Shown: piece after piece, positions 21,271 through 31,770 of the stretch
Position numbering within the stretch: position 1 is the stretch's first letter
Layout: the number at the start of each line of letters is the position of its first letter
DNA from: Isoetes taiwanensis
Lineage: Eukaryota; Streptophyta; Lycopodiopsida; Isoetales; Isoetaceae
Assembly (NCBI GenBank): GCA_021234155.1
Contig: JAJEKV010000051.1
Location: 9,012,105 to 9,076,104 of the forward strand
DNA length: 64,000 nt
Reading direction: 5' to 3'
Position numbers and translations under genes: made by a program
The notes under the pieces: model-generated
The model's database searches: none
The model's input: only the letters and a program-made list of their open reading frames with translations
Told to the model about the DNA's origin: nothing

Positions 21271-24200
21271 ATGATTTTATCGTCCACGGAGACCAACTGG
21301 CCTATGGGACCCAAGTACAAAGAGAGAGCAGCAGGCGTATTACTACCAGGATTAAAAACCCCCACCAAGGGTTTTCGGGAAAAACCTTAGTAGCAATAAG
21401 GATGCCGACATACCGCACGCTTATATACATAATCACAAGTACAAACCGAGGTTAATGCCTGACGAGGGGCATAACCGAAGTCCACAGATCCATTACCTCC
21501 CGAGGTAATGATCCCAACAAGCCTACAGAGGCCGCGTTTCGCGAGCTCATGCAAGGCCCGATGGGGCACAACTAACCGAGCATACCGAGCCCCGATATGC
21601 TCGTGACGCGGACAGTGCCCGGGGCGTGACTTTCATCCTCAATGGCCTCGTTGACAAAGACCGACAGACTGGCCCTCACGCTGCTCCCGAATCCATCTCC
21701 CCGCCTCAATGCGGAGGTGGTGTGCACCTGCGGCGAATGGAAAGCAATCACCCCGCTTTTCATGGGTAGATGGGTGCGCAGTAGTGGTGTGGGCCCCTCG
21801 TGAGCATGGGATTAACCTCGCCGTCCGATAATTAGCCACCTTGACATGTGACAGGGCCTCTCATCCCAAAGCTTGGCCATGAAGCAAGCATCCAAGTAAC
21901 GCGCTTCAAGGCAGCGTTCCTTCTGTGTATGCACCGGTCCACATCTCATGGTGCCTCGCACATTCCATAGCGAAACCACCGGGCTTGCTTGTCTTTCCAA
22001 AGAAGCTTTGAGTCGCCAAGGGCCCATCGCCACCGCCAAAGCAAGGTTGGGCAGCCGGCTTCATCCATAGCCACCACCTTCCTCGAAGTAAATAATGTGA
22101 CGCTCCAAATAAGCAGCCCTCTCAGAATGGAAGGAAGCCGGCCTCTTGGAGCAAGATCCGATATGGGACCGCGGGATTTCACTCCCAAAGGCCCGGCCAA
22201 GAAAGCCTTCGTACTGCTCTAGATCGCTCCAAGTGGTGAGGGATATCACCGCCCCCACACTTCTGCCCCATAGAGGAGGACCGGTTCAACCAAGGCCCCC
22301 AACAAGTGTGCCCGGTGACCCCATGCATACAAACCGCCTTTGTGATCGTTGTTTTGCATTGCATACGTGGCTTTCCAAAACAAGCAGTGACCTCGTAACT
22401 GATGGATGCATCCCAAAGGTGTGGTAGTAGAAAACTCAATGCCCAAATACTTATAAGATCGAGCCACCTCCACTACCTCCCCCTCGTAAGTGAATGAGGG
22501 AAGACGGGATGCCGGATGATGGGACCAAAGAAGACTTTGTCTTGGCCAAGTTAACTCTCATGTCGCTGAATTGGCGTAAAGTGTCCAAAGCATCCGTGGC
22601 GCGTTGCATGTCCTTCCGTATATGCGAGCAGTGTCAATATCATCAAAGATATATGAGTTGCCGGATTATGTGGTGCATCAATCGAAGCCTCCCCGTGCTT
22701 AGCCATTCTTCTAGCTGGTCAATGTACAAGCCGAAGAGCCGCCGGGGATAGAGGGCAGCCCCCGGCGCACCCAATGTTACTAACAACGGGCTCCCCCGAC
22801 AAGTGTGAGACGAACCGAGCAAGCCTCCTCAGATAGTCCGTGATATAGCATTTTGCAAGTCGACGGGGTCCCTAGTCGCCTCAATCTGTCCCCACAACTT
22901 ATCCCGAGGCACTGTGGTCAAAAGCCTTTGGCGAAATCGACAAAGCAACAAAGATGCATTCTCGCATTGATTCCGCCATCCTCTATGAGTGTTCGCAGAG
23001 TGAAGATATGGTCAATAGTAGAATGCCGGGCGGAAGCTCGCCAAGCGGCGAGCCCGCACTTCTCCATCCTCTCCGCCTAAAGTGTCAATCACCAAGAATC
23101 CCTGCAAGCAACTTGGCAAAGACAGAATCACCATAATGGTACGATAGTTTGGGGTCAGGGGGTCCCCCGCTTTGTATATGGGCACAACTCTACCGGTAGT
23201 CCAAAGGCGTGGGGAAGCCTTCTTGCAATGCCCCCGCTTGAAGAGTGCCGTGGAGAACCGCACCATTGTGGGCCCGCCCACTTGAGAAGCTCACCGCATA
23301 CCATCCAAATCGGCCGCCTTCCCGCATGGCGGCGCTGGTGCCCATTATGACATTCCCTTCAAGAATGACCGCTAGGGCTGCCTCATGAGGTACCGGTGCC
23401 CGGCTTCCCATTGGGTCATACAAATTCCGCAAGTATCTCACCCATTGTTCCGGGTAATAATTTTCCCGTGGGTCAGGCAGCTTACTCAAGACCTTTCTCC
23501 GTAAGGCCCTAGGGTGGCGGTCTAGAAGACCAAACATCTCATATTCGAAGTTCGCAAGGTACCTGGCTTTCTTGGTCTTGAGGAAGGAGCGGGTATTGAC
23601 GGACGGCCTCGCAGCGAATGGTGGGGGTCCAAAGACTTGGCGGAGCCATCGCTTTCAGCCCCGACATTCGGCCATCGAACCGCTGATTGCGGGGAAGGTG
23701 GTTGCAGCCCCCCGTGGATCGCCAAGAGCGGCCTCTCCCAAAGCATCTGCCCCCTACCCCTCGAAGGAGCCGGTTCACCGGGCCGCCCGATGTTGAAGTG
23801 TGGGGAGTTGCAAAGACCCCGCAGCTCATGCTCAAGCATCCTCGCATAGACCGCCGCGATGATCATAGTCCGTGACGCAACCGCGGGTACATGGGGTGTT
23901 GGGGCAATGGGTGCTCTGGTGGCCTCGCCAATCTATCCGCAAGAACAAAATGGGCCGATGGTCGAGTCTACTTCGCCCTACCCACCGTCCCGATTAATCG
24001 GCGAAAGTGATCAAGTGTAGGCATTGCTCGCTCACTAGCACGCATCCACCACACTAGTGCCGCCCCCTTGGTTCTCCCCGCCTACAAGTGAAGCGGCCGA
24101 GGATCGGCCATCGCGCCAGCCCATTGCAAATGACCAGGTCAAAGATAACGCCTTCAAAGAACAAAGATCCGCCGCCATACCGCGGTCACCCGGCCGTCAT

Positions 24201-24830
24201 CCGACGCCTTTGGCCAAACCATCTCAAGGGGTCCATTTGCAACACACATCCCTAGAGGTGCTAATTTTGGGATCCGCTTCCGCGCCTCGGCGCGTATTGA
24301 AATCTCCAAGCAACATGACCTTGCCCAATTGTTCAGACCGGCCAGATGTCATCATATAGATCGACATAGGGCTCCCGGCCGGCCCACATCCAAGCGCGTG
24401 TGGTAAAAGTTGCTCTCAAAGATGTGGGAAGTAGCAAGCCGCCACAAAGAGAGGGTCGCCATCGCCGTTTCGCGACTCGCACTACTGTGTATCTCAAGCA
24501 GCCCGTCGCCTTTACACAGGGAGACCGATTGGGCCAAGGCTGTCTGGTAATAACACGCAATTCCTCCATGTCCTCGTTTCCCGGTGCACTCATTGAAGAC
24601 GGAGTAGCGCTGGTATCCCCGCAAAATCAGTAGCTCAGACTGCTCCCATGTTTCCATGAGGAAGATAAGGTCCATGTCCATGGCGACGGAATTGAGACTG
24701 TCCCCCTTCTGCCATGGAAAGCCACGGCAATTCCAGGATACCACGCTGAGGCACGATCCCTATTTAGTGGCATGCATCGCCACTTCAGGTCCGGTGGTAG
24801 TGGTGGTCCCAGGGGTACAAGCAATTTGAT
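21231..24830 (-). mobile_element. LINE-B, GC-rich reverse LINE with (ATTCT)n tail
   Basis: Reading the reverse strand from 24744: an endonuclease domain starting MVSWNCRGFPWQKGDSLN, with catalytic E in FLMETWEQ and the GDFNTR block at about 24290. RT pieces follow at 23537-22750 (LWTTGRVVPIYKAGDPLTPNYR, CAGGCPLSPAA). The post-RT block is YKYLGIEFSTTTPLG and LLYGAEVWG (22473-22246). A zinc-type motif CQRGHIEDESH appears at about 21650. At least eight frameshifts or stops make it dead. About 3.6 kb with no clear ORF1. The base composition is much richer in GC than its surroundings. It is the source family for the ATTCT-tailed stubs in this window. Confidence 0.75.
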
Positions 24831-26352
24831 CTACCTTCTATTGTATTTCAAAACTCGAACTTACAGTAATTCAATATTTGAATTTGCATATTTGTGTATA
24901 GCTTTTGCTTTGCTTATTGTATATTGTGTTTGTACATACTTGGACATATTAGTGAGTGTCATGTTATGAAAACTAGATCGAGAATATTGCACAATGTTTT
25001 TTGATATAACTGGACAAACATCTGATTTAATTTTCTCCTATTGCATGCCACTCTATGATTTCTTAGATATTGGTAGTAGGTAGTTGTAGATTGTAGTGAT
25101 TGCATGAGTTTCTATATTATAAGCATCAATTCATATGCTGTAGTGTTCTGCAGATGCATATTTAGTTGCAAATGGTCTGATATATTCAACTCGGAAAGGC
25201 TGCATGTATGACTGGAATGCTCTAATAGCCTAGGAGTATATGCATGTTCTGCCAGTTAGTTCAGTTAGTTTTAAAGTATTCTATGGGTTCATTTATGCAA
25301 GTGCAGGCTTCCATTTATGTTGTAGAGGAAGGAAATTGAAGTCTGGTGTGGAGGAAGGGAACATCATACTGCAGAGGATGTAAACTTCACATTGTTTGCT
25401 TATCTACAGCGAACAAAGTAAGAAAAAAAATTATTTACGCTTACAAACTGTAAGAGTGCACAGTAGAATGATGAATTTTGTTGGTATTCTCCGTTTACCA
25501 AATGACTATCTCGATCCCACACTAAACATGAAATATATCTTCCTCAAGCAGCAAAAGACTCAAAAGTTACAAAGTATTCAAAGCTCAGAGACCTGTTTCT
25601 TTGAGCAAGTTGAAGCCTTTTAAGGCAAGGGACATTAAACGACCTTGCAAATAAGCTTAACCTTCTCCAACATGCTCCCTAAATTGTGTCTTTCATATTT
25701 TAGCGACATAAAAGGTGCACTCAATTTCTTACCAATCATTTATCTTACCTGTTCTCCATTCATAGTTTTTGGGCTAGCGAGCAAACATGAAACCACCACG
25801 TTGGGGAATCTCTAATTATGCATGTCCTTTTTTCTGAAAATAAGATTTTAAATCTTACACAATAGAATGAAGTAAAGCCTTGCAAACAATTTTGTGCTAT
25901 GTGCACATGTTAGCAATAATTTGTGTTAGCAATAATTTGTCATTTCTATTTCTTTTATCCATTTGATATTTTCTTTTAATTATCCAAACGCATGCATCTC
26001 ACACGCCATTGTCATCTACATCTACACTCACAAATGCATATCAATGGGCACAACGTATCCACACACATCAGCTCCACACATCTACAAATCACACACGGTC
26101 TACAAATGCCAGGCATCGCCGGGCACACGTTTACTAGTACATGTATTGATTTTGATTATACCGAGAAGCCACAGGCCTGATCGACAATTCAGATCAGAGG
26201 CTGGGCTTAAAAAACAGGGAATCACACAGAGGCAGCTGCTGAGAAATTGTTGATACGAATCTAAACAGCCCATCAGGATTAAAGGGAGCCCAGAGGTCAA
26301 GCACCGCAAGGCACCCAGCAAAATTCCCGGCATACTAGTACTTGCTTTAAAA
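24831..26352. other. No gene seen
   Basis: AT-rich sequence. A 75-codon forward frame at 25396-25623 has no recognised motif. A 16-base word GTTAGCAATAATTTGT is tandemly repeated at about 25910-25941. Nothing else was recognised. Confidence 0.4.
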
Positions 26353-26796
26353 CTAATATACTCCGAAGGATTGATGAGAAGACCAGAGGCACAGGGAGGA
26401 TTCTTCACAAATCTCTTCAATGACTACTCCTTCCCTAACAATTTTCTGATTCAGAAAGAAAGAAATCAATAGCATTATACCAAACCAAAACGAAACAAAA
26501 AAATGAAAAAAATACCTTGTGGTCACACAAGATCCAATCTCTGTGAGGGTATTTTTAAACGTAAGAACATCAAATGTGGAACCAACTCTGCTTAATCTTG
26601 TCTCCATTCCCACTCCGATTTTGCTCAAACCTTTTTCTAAACCGTCCCCAGTTCTCTCCCCTACCAAATCTAACCCCTTCTTCAAGTCCTCTCCTATTTG
26701 TGATCCGGCAGAGGACAGCCCATTCTCCCCAACCCTAGGGGCAGCAAGATAAATTCCGATGCAACAGTTCAGTCCACCCACAAATAACATATTCAA
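26353..26796 (-). other. Candidate exon: amphipathic repeats plus membrane helix
   Basis: A 147-codon reverse frame contains glycine-spaced helical repeats (GEDLKKGLDLVGERTGDGL, then EKGLSKIGVGMETRLSRVG), a style seen in long amphipathic plant proteins. A hydrophobic segment YFFHFFVSFWFGIMLLISFF follows. An AAG|GTATTT donor-like site lies at about 26516, just before the hydrophobic part, so the true exon may end there and the membrane helix may be intronic. No family recognised; no partner exon found before the MITE at 26.8 kb. Confidence 0.3.
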
Positions 26797-26804
26797 TAAA
26801 AATT

Positions 26805-27530
26805 AGAGTTATTCAGATTTAATAGATAGTGCTTCAAAAATGCCATTATAAGAATTTATGTATTGTTTAATTCTTCTTGATTTATATAATTTTTATGAGT
26901 TTTTATTATATAAATCTGTCTTTAAATTAAAACTATAATGGTTGTCAAAAAATAATTTTTAGTGATTTAACAAATATGATAATTTTTAAATGAAATCTGA
27001 TGGTTTAATAAGTGATTGACTTAAAATTCATGTGAGAATTGCACAATTGATAAACTTTTACACTTTTAAGAATACTTTAGGAAAAGTTTTAGGTTGAAAT
27101 TAATTAAACGATAAAGTTAATATTTTGATAATAACTACTGAATAATTTATTATTGATGAAATAAAACATAATCAATAATAAATATCCGCTGAGATTTTAT
27201 TCCTGTCTCTGCATTTATACTTGTATTTGACTCTTTGATCGAATAAAGTCTGACGTCCTTCAACAAAAAATAATAAACTATTTAATTTTTTCAAACATAA
27301 GCGTAATTAGTTAATTAATTTCAACCTAAAAGATTCTTCTATGAATATTTCTAAAAAATAACATTTTAATCATACAGAGTTTATCTTAGATTAAAATTTA
27401 ATTTAAAATAGAGTAAAGTGAAAATTAGTTTAGAAAGCAATCTTATACTTTAGTAGCCATCATACTTTTAATCTAAAGGTAAATTGAACAAATTTTTGAA
27501 ATCAATAAGAGTTGAAAATACTTATATAAT
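26805..27530. mobile_element. AT-rich MITE, copy 2 (right end lost)
   Basis: Starts AACATATTCAATAAAA and follows copy 3 nearly base for base (GATAGTGCTTCAAAAATGCC, CTAAAGGTAAATTGAACAAA). It stops near 27530 before the right inverted end. It contains an 86-bp L1 stub at 27183-27268. No coding capacity. Confidence 0.7.
27183..27268 (+). mobile_element. 86-bp L1 3'-end stub
   Basis: Inserted in MITE copy 2 and flanked by an exact 9-bp direct repeat AATAATAAA (27174-27182, 27269-27277). The first 30 bases (CGCTGAGATTTTATTCCTGT and CTCTGCAT) match the 3' end of the L1 copy at 56.74 kb, and the stub ends in a short A-rich tail. The copy 3 MITE lacks this insert, giving the empty site. Confidence 0.75.
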
Positions 27531-28270
27531 CATTGTCTACATATTCCAATTCAGACATAATTGGCAAGCAAATTGCGAATATATGAGATTGAGCTAGGGC
27601 TGGAAAAGAAATTGTGGCATTATTGAATCCAAGGATGCCAAAACCTTCAGGTAAAAATTGATCACTAGTACTTCTTAAAACCCCATATATTAGATTATAT
27701 GAGTTCTCTTTGTAGGTTAAAAAAAATGCAACTGAAGCCCACCTAAACAACCTTGTTGTGGCGCAAGGAAATACCTGTAGAATCAACATCTTTTAGTAGT
27801 TGAACAAAATATCTCTGGGCCAAGCTACTCACAATCAGCATCAATATTGCATATATTGATTTCTCTTCACATGTGCATCTATTGTTGACAATAGAGTGAT
27901 GTCAGCACCTGAGTTAACAATAAGATTCACTTCAGCTTCATAATTATCAGTATGGATCTTCATGGTTGCAACATAACTATGTACCCACTGCTCATTTCTA
28001 TATACTATTATGGATTTCAATTTGAACTAAGAAAAATGTTGGGAGGAGTGTGGGATGAAGTCTCTGGTGGGTAAGTTGGGATCATTGTAGTGGAAAATGA
28101 TCCCAGCATGATGGAAAAAGAAAACAAAAAGATGAAGAGAGGCAACATTGACATGATAAAATAGTTCAATATGATAGAAATAATTTAAGAGAAATTCAAT
28201 GAAAACAAGAGAGCTTCTTTTCTAGCTCTAGCAAAATCTTGAGAAAGGAATAGAAAGAGGTAATTCAACT
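27531..28270 (-). pseudogene. Retropepsin-like remnant between the MITEs
   Basis: The reverse strand at about 27965-27880 reads NYEAEVNLIVNSGADITLLS, resembling the LVDSGADVTLL block of retroelement proteases, with the catalytic D replaced by N. Downstream (27789-27502) a 95-codon frame continues without known motif (SDQFLPEGFGILGFNNATIS). Retroelement origin is an inference from one motif; the class cannot be told. Confidence 0.35.
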
Positions 28271-28274
28271 AAAT

Positions 28275-28992
28275 AACATATTCAACAAAAAATGGAGTTA
28301 TTCAGATTTAATAGATAGTGCTTCAAAAATGCCATTATAAGAATTTATGTATTGTTTAATTCTTCTTGATTTATATAAATTTTATGAGTTTTTATTATAT
28401 AAATCTGTCTTTAAATTAAAACTATAATGGTTGTCAAAGAATAATTTTTAGTGATTTAACAAACATGATAATTTTTAAATGAAATCTGATGGTTTAATAA
28501 GTGATTGACTTAAAATTCATGTGAGAATTGCACAATTGATAAACTTTTACACTTTTAAGAATACTTTAGGAAAAGTTTTAGGTTGAAATTAATTAAACGA
28601 TAAAGTTAATGTTTTAATAATAACTATTGAATAATTTATTATTGATGAAATAAAATATAATCAATAATAAGCTATTTAATTTTTTAAAACAAAAGCGTAA
28701 TTAGTTAATTAATTTCAATCTAAAAGATTCTTCTATGAATATTTCTAAAAAATAACATTTTAATCATACAGAGTTTACCTTAGATTAAAATTTAATTTAA
28801 AATAGAGTAAAGTGAAAATTAGTTTAGAAAGCAATCTTATACTTTAGTAGCCATCATACATTTAATCTAAAGGTAAATTGAACAAATTTTTGAAATCAAT
28901 AAGAGTTGAAAATACTTATAATCTTATCATGGCATCCTTGAAGTATATCTATTAGATTTGAATAAGTCCAAATTTTGTTAAATATGTCATTA
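28275..28992. mobile_element. AT-rich MITE, copy 3
   Basis: Starts AACATATTCAACAAAA and ends TTTTGTTAAATATGTCAT, with inverted ends alignable over about 65 bases to the block CTTCAAGGATGCCAT. It is the nearly complete twin of copy 2, in the same orientation. No clean target duplication was found. Confidence 0.7.
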
Positions 28993-29304
28993 GTGTTGAT
29001 GCCATATGCCTATGCTTGCACTACGAGATGAAGTTTTGTTCGTGTACTTTGCTTTTGATTAATAAAACTTTTGTTCTTCAAGGAAAAAAGAAAAGGAAAA
29101 AGAAAAACAATTATAGTTATCATCCAAACCATAACCTGACCTTAACTCTAAGAAGTACCTTGGAGGGATGCTCCTGACCTACATCGCCTAGGGGCCTTTC
29201 CACACCATGGGAAACCCCATGGAGTAGAGGATGAGGATGAGGGGATATACCATGTGTACAAAAGTTAGTTAGGGTTGCATATAAGTTTAAGGGTATAAAG
29301 CTTA

Positions 29305-29450
29305 AGATAGATAGGTAGATAGATAGATAGTATTTTTACGTCATGCCATATTGGCAGCATCCATGGGGACATATGACAGACCCCCAGAGACTTGAACACA
29401 AGATCTCTTAATTGCTAACCCAATGGACTAGCCACTAAACCGAACAAAGG
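29305..29450 (-). mobile_element. tRNA-derived SINE, copy 2
   Basis: On the reverse strand: GGTTTAGTGGCTAG (A box), GTGTTCAAGTCTC (B box, matching GWTCRANNC), then GGATGCTGCCAATATGGCATG, close to copy 1's GGATGCTGCCTAGTGGCGTG, and a tail of TATC/TACC units (29305-29331). At about 145 bp it lacks most of the central body of copy 1. The two copies define the family end as TAAAAATACTATCTATC-like. Confidence 0.65.
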
Positions 29451-29859
29451 GGAACATTTTAAGCATAACTCAAGGAGGGGAAGGGCATCTCTCACCTATA
29501 ACGTTTGGTGAAGAATGAAATATTGCAATAGAATAGAAGGGACATTGTTGTTTGTTGTTTGAAGGTTTATAATACATTAAATTATTCATGTTGCTTCACG
29601 TAGGATGAAATAGATGGAGACTATTGAAAGGCGGGAATTATTTTATTTGCAGTAGGTGCAATAGTCATGCTTAGATTGATACAAACTAACACATGTAACC
29701 ACCGCTATTTTGTCCTAGAACATTTCTATTATTTATCCTTTATAAAATGAACAATATATTCACTATACTTATACCTTTGTTTGGATGTCTATTCAATTGG
29801 TCGGACAATATACATATATAGTCAAATACATCTTGACATGTGAGAACCTTTATTTTCTA

Positions 29860-31770
29860 TTTTTTATTTTTTGAAGGTGCAAAATTGTATTAATTAATAG
29901 AAAGTATTCGTATAGACACAGCCCCCTCCCTTTTGGGTAAGGACGACAAGCTTTATTCACCAACAAAAAATTATAACATAAAATGCAAAGACAGGCACTA
30001 TAATCCCAGCAGACAACTGATCCAACCGAGCATAACCACCTGTCTATGCATAAGAACGAATCTGAAGTAAGCATGTCAAATCAGTACTTTCTTCTCTTCA
30101 TCAAGAGAAGAACAATGATAAGCAACAACAAATTTTATTCTACATCCACTGAAGAAGAATCTTGTCTGCAATATCTATGCCCGTAAAGATAAACAACCTC
30201 CTTGTCTTCCAGATCGACCATAAAAGCCAGCCACATGCAAGATGAAAAGCTCGTGTTCGCAGTTTATGCCACGCATTAGGTTAGATAACGAGCAGAATTT
30301 CCTGGCTAGATCTAGATATGGCAAATAGGATTAACAACCAAGACCATGCCTGTCGAAGCTGCTCACACAAGTAAAAATAATGCTCAATACTCTCAACCCT
30401 TTGCTTACTTAAAAAGAAGACCTCTAAAATTTGATTATCAATTTTATGGACCAGCCTTTTGACTCTGCGGCATCTATGGATCACTTGCAACCGCAAAATT
30501 GCCACTTTAGAATGAAACAACTTATCCCATACCCATGTTCAAACACTTTTTCATTGTGGTCTAGGGATTTGAAGATGCCATCTATTAGAAAGAGACAAGA
30601 TTTTAGAATGCAAAATCAATTTATACACAGGAGAAACAAAGCATGCTGTCTTGACACTCTAATGGCAACGCAATACAACTACTTCAATTTGTGGCAGGAA
30701 TCCTGTAGCAACAATGTAGCAGTACGAGCCCAAATTACTCTATTCCATCTGCGCAACAATAATTTTGTTCTAAATGCTTCCCATGACATGAGATGATCAG
30801 GCTCATACCAAGTTGCAATAGTGTTTATACTAGTTGCTATCCATCGTCATTGTGTCCTTGGACGAACACAACACGTAGAAGCACATTCTCTGGAGTGTCC
30901 TACAAAGGAATCATCTAGCACACAGTAGATAGCTGAAGACGCGCCTTAGGATTAATATGAAAAAGAGATCTGTTAATGTCCTAAGTAGCAAGCAACCCCT
31001 TTAGAATGCGAGAAGTGTTAGGATATGGATGCATAGGATAAAGCAAAGCCCAAGGAGGGAGGGCCTTGATGGTGGCCTTATCAAATGGAAGACAATGCTG
31101 AATCAACTGCATCAGCAACCAGGAGAATCGTCTTTACCAATCAGAATCCTCCAAATAAACTTTGATATCATCACCTTACTTTGGAGGTAAAATTCCAACA
31201 TTCCAAGACCACCAGCTGCCTTAGTTTAATGCACTTTGCCCAAGCTGCCTTAACCACAGCTCCAACCTCATTTCCACCCCAAATAAAATTCCTGACGATA
31301 TGCACAATCTCCTCCATCTTACACTGAGGAGCTAATAGAGCAGACACCATATAAACATGAGTATTACTAAGAACATGTTTAACCACAATGATTCTTCCGG
31401 GCATGGATGGTATAGTTGTATTCCATCAGAATAAATGCTTTTGCAAGACACTAATAATTTCATCCCAAGCATTTGAAGCAGAGACGTGAATTCCAATAGG
31501 GATACCAAGATAACTTTGTGGTATTGCCATGCAGAAGAATCTTCCATGGATAGTCCAAAATACAGGGAGGAACGAGACTATCCAACGTCCACAAAGCAAT
31601 GTGAAGAAGAATGCTCATTAGAGAAATACCACCCGCCATCTTGTAGCATACAATATCTAAATGTGAGAACCTTTTGGGATGCCTTTTCTTCCATGAGTAG
31701 ATAGACCTTAGTTGGGACACTTAACTTTTTGATAAATAGGATGTGTGTAGATATTAGGTCCAATGGCAAT
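29860..31770 (-). mobile_element. L1-type LINE, reverse, 5' truncated
   Basis: The reverse strand carries, in order: pieces of the post-RT region (31720-31460), HIVRNFIWGGNEVGAVVKAAW (31280-31171, matching IVRNFIWAGTETGVVVKVAW of the 55.4-kb copy), a zinc-domain stretch SKQRVESIEHYFYLC with the first cysteines lost (30520-30281), and the C-terminal end FLCIDRWLCSVG (30074-29850). The 3' end is A-rich (AAAAAATAAAAAATAGAAAA) near 29860. No RT core is left. Multiple frameshifts. Confidence 0.7.

Noticed and set aside
21946-23875. Forward-strand genes in the GC-rich block
   Set aside because: They are shadows of the reverse LINE-B coding blocks, which carry recognised endonuclease and RT motifs.
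27531-28270. Integrated pararetrovirus
   Set aside because: Only a single protease-like motif is seen, without RT or coat motifs; too little to separate from LTR retrotransposons.
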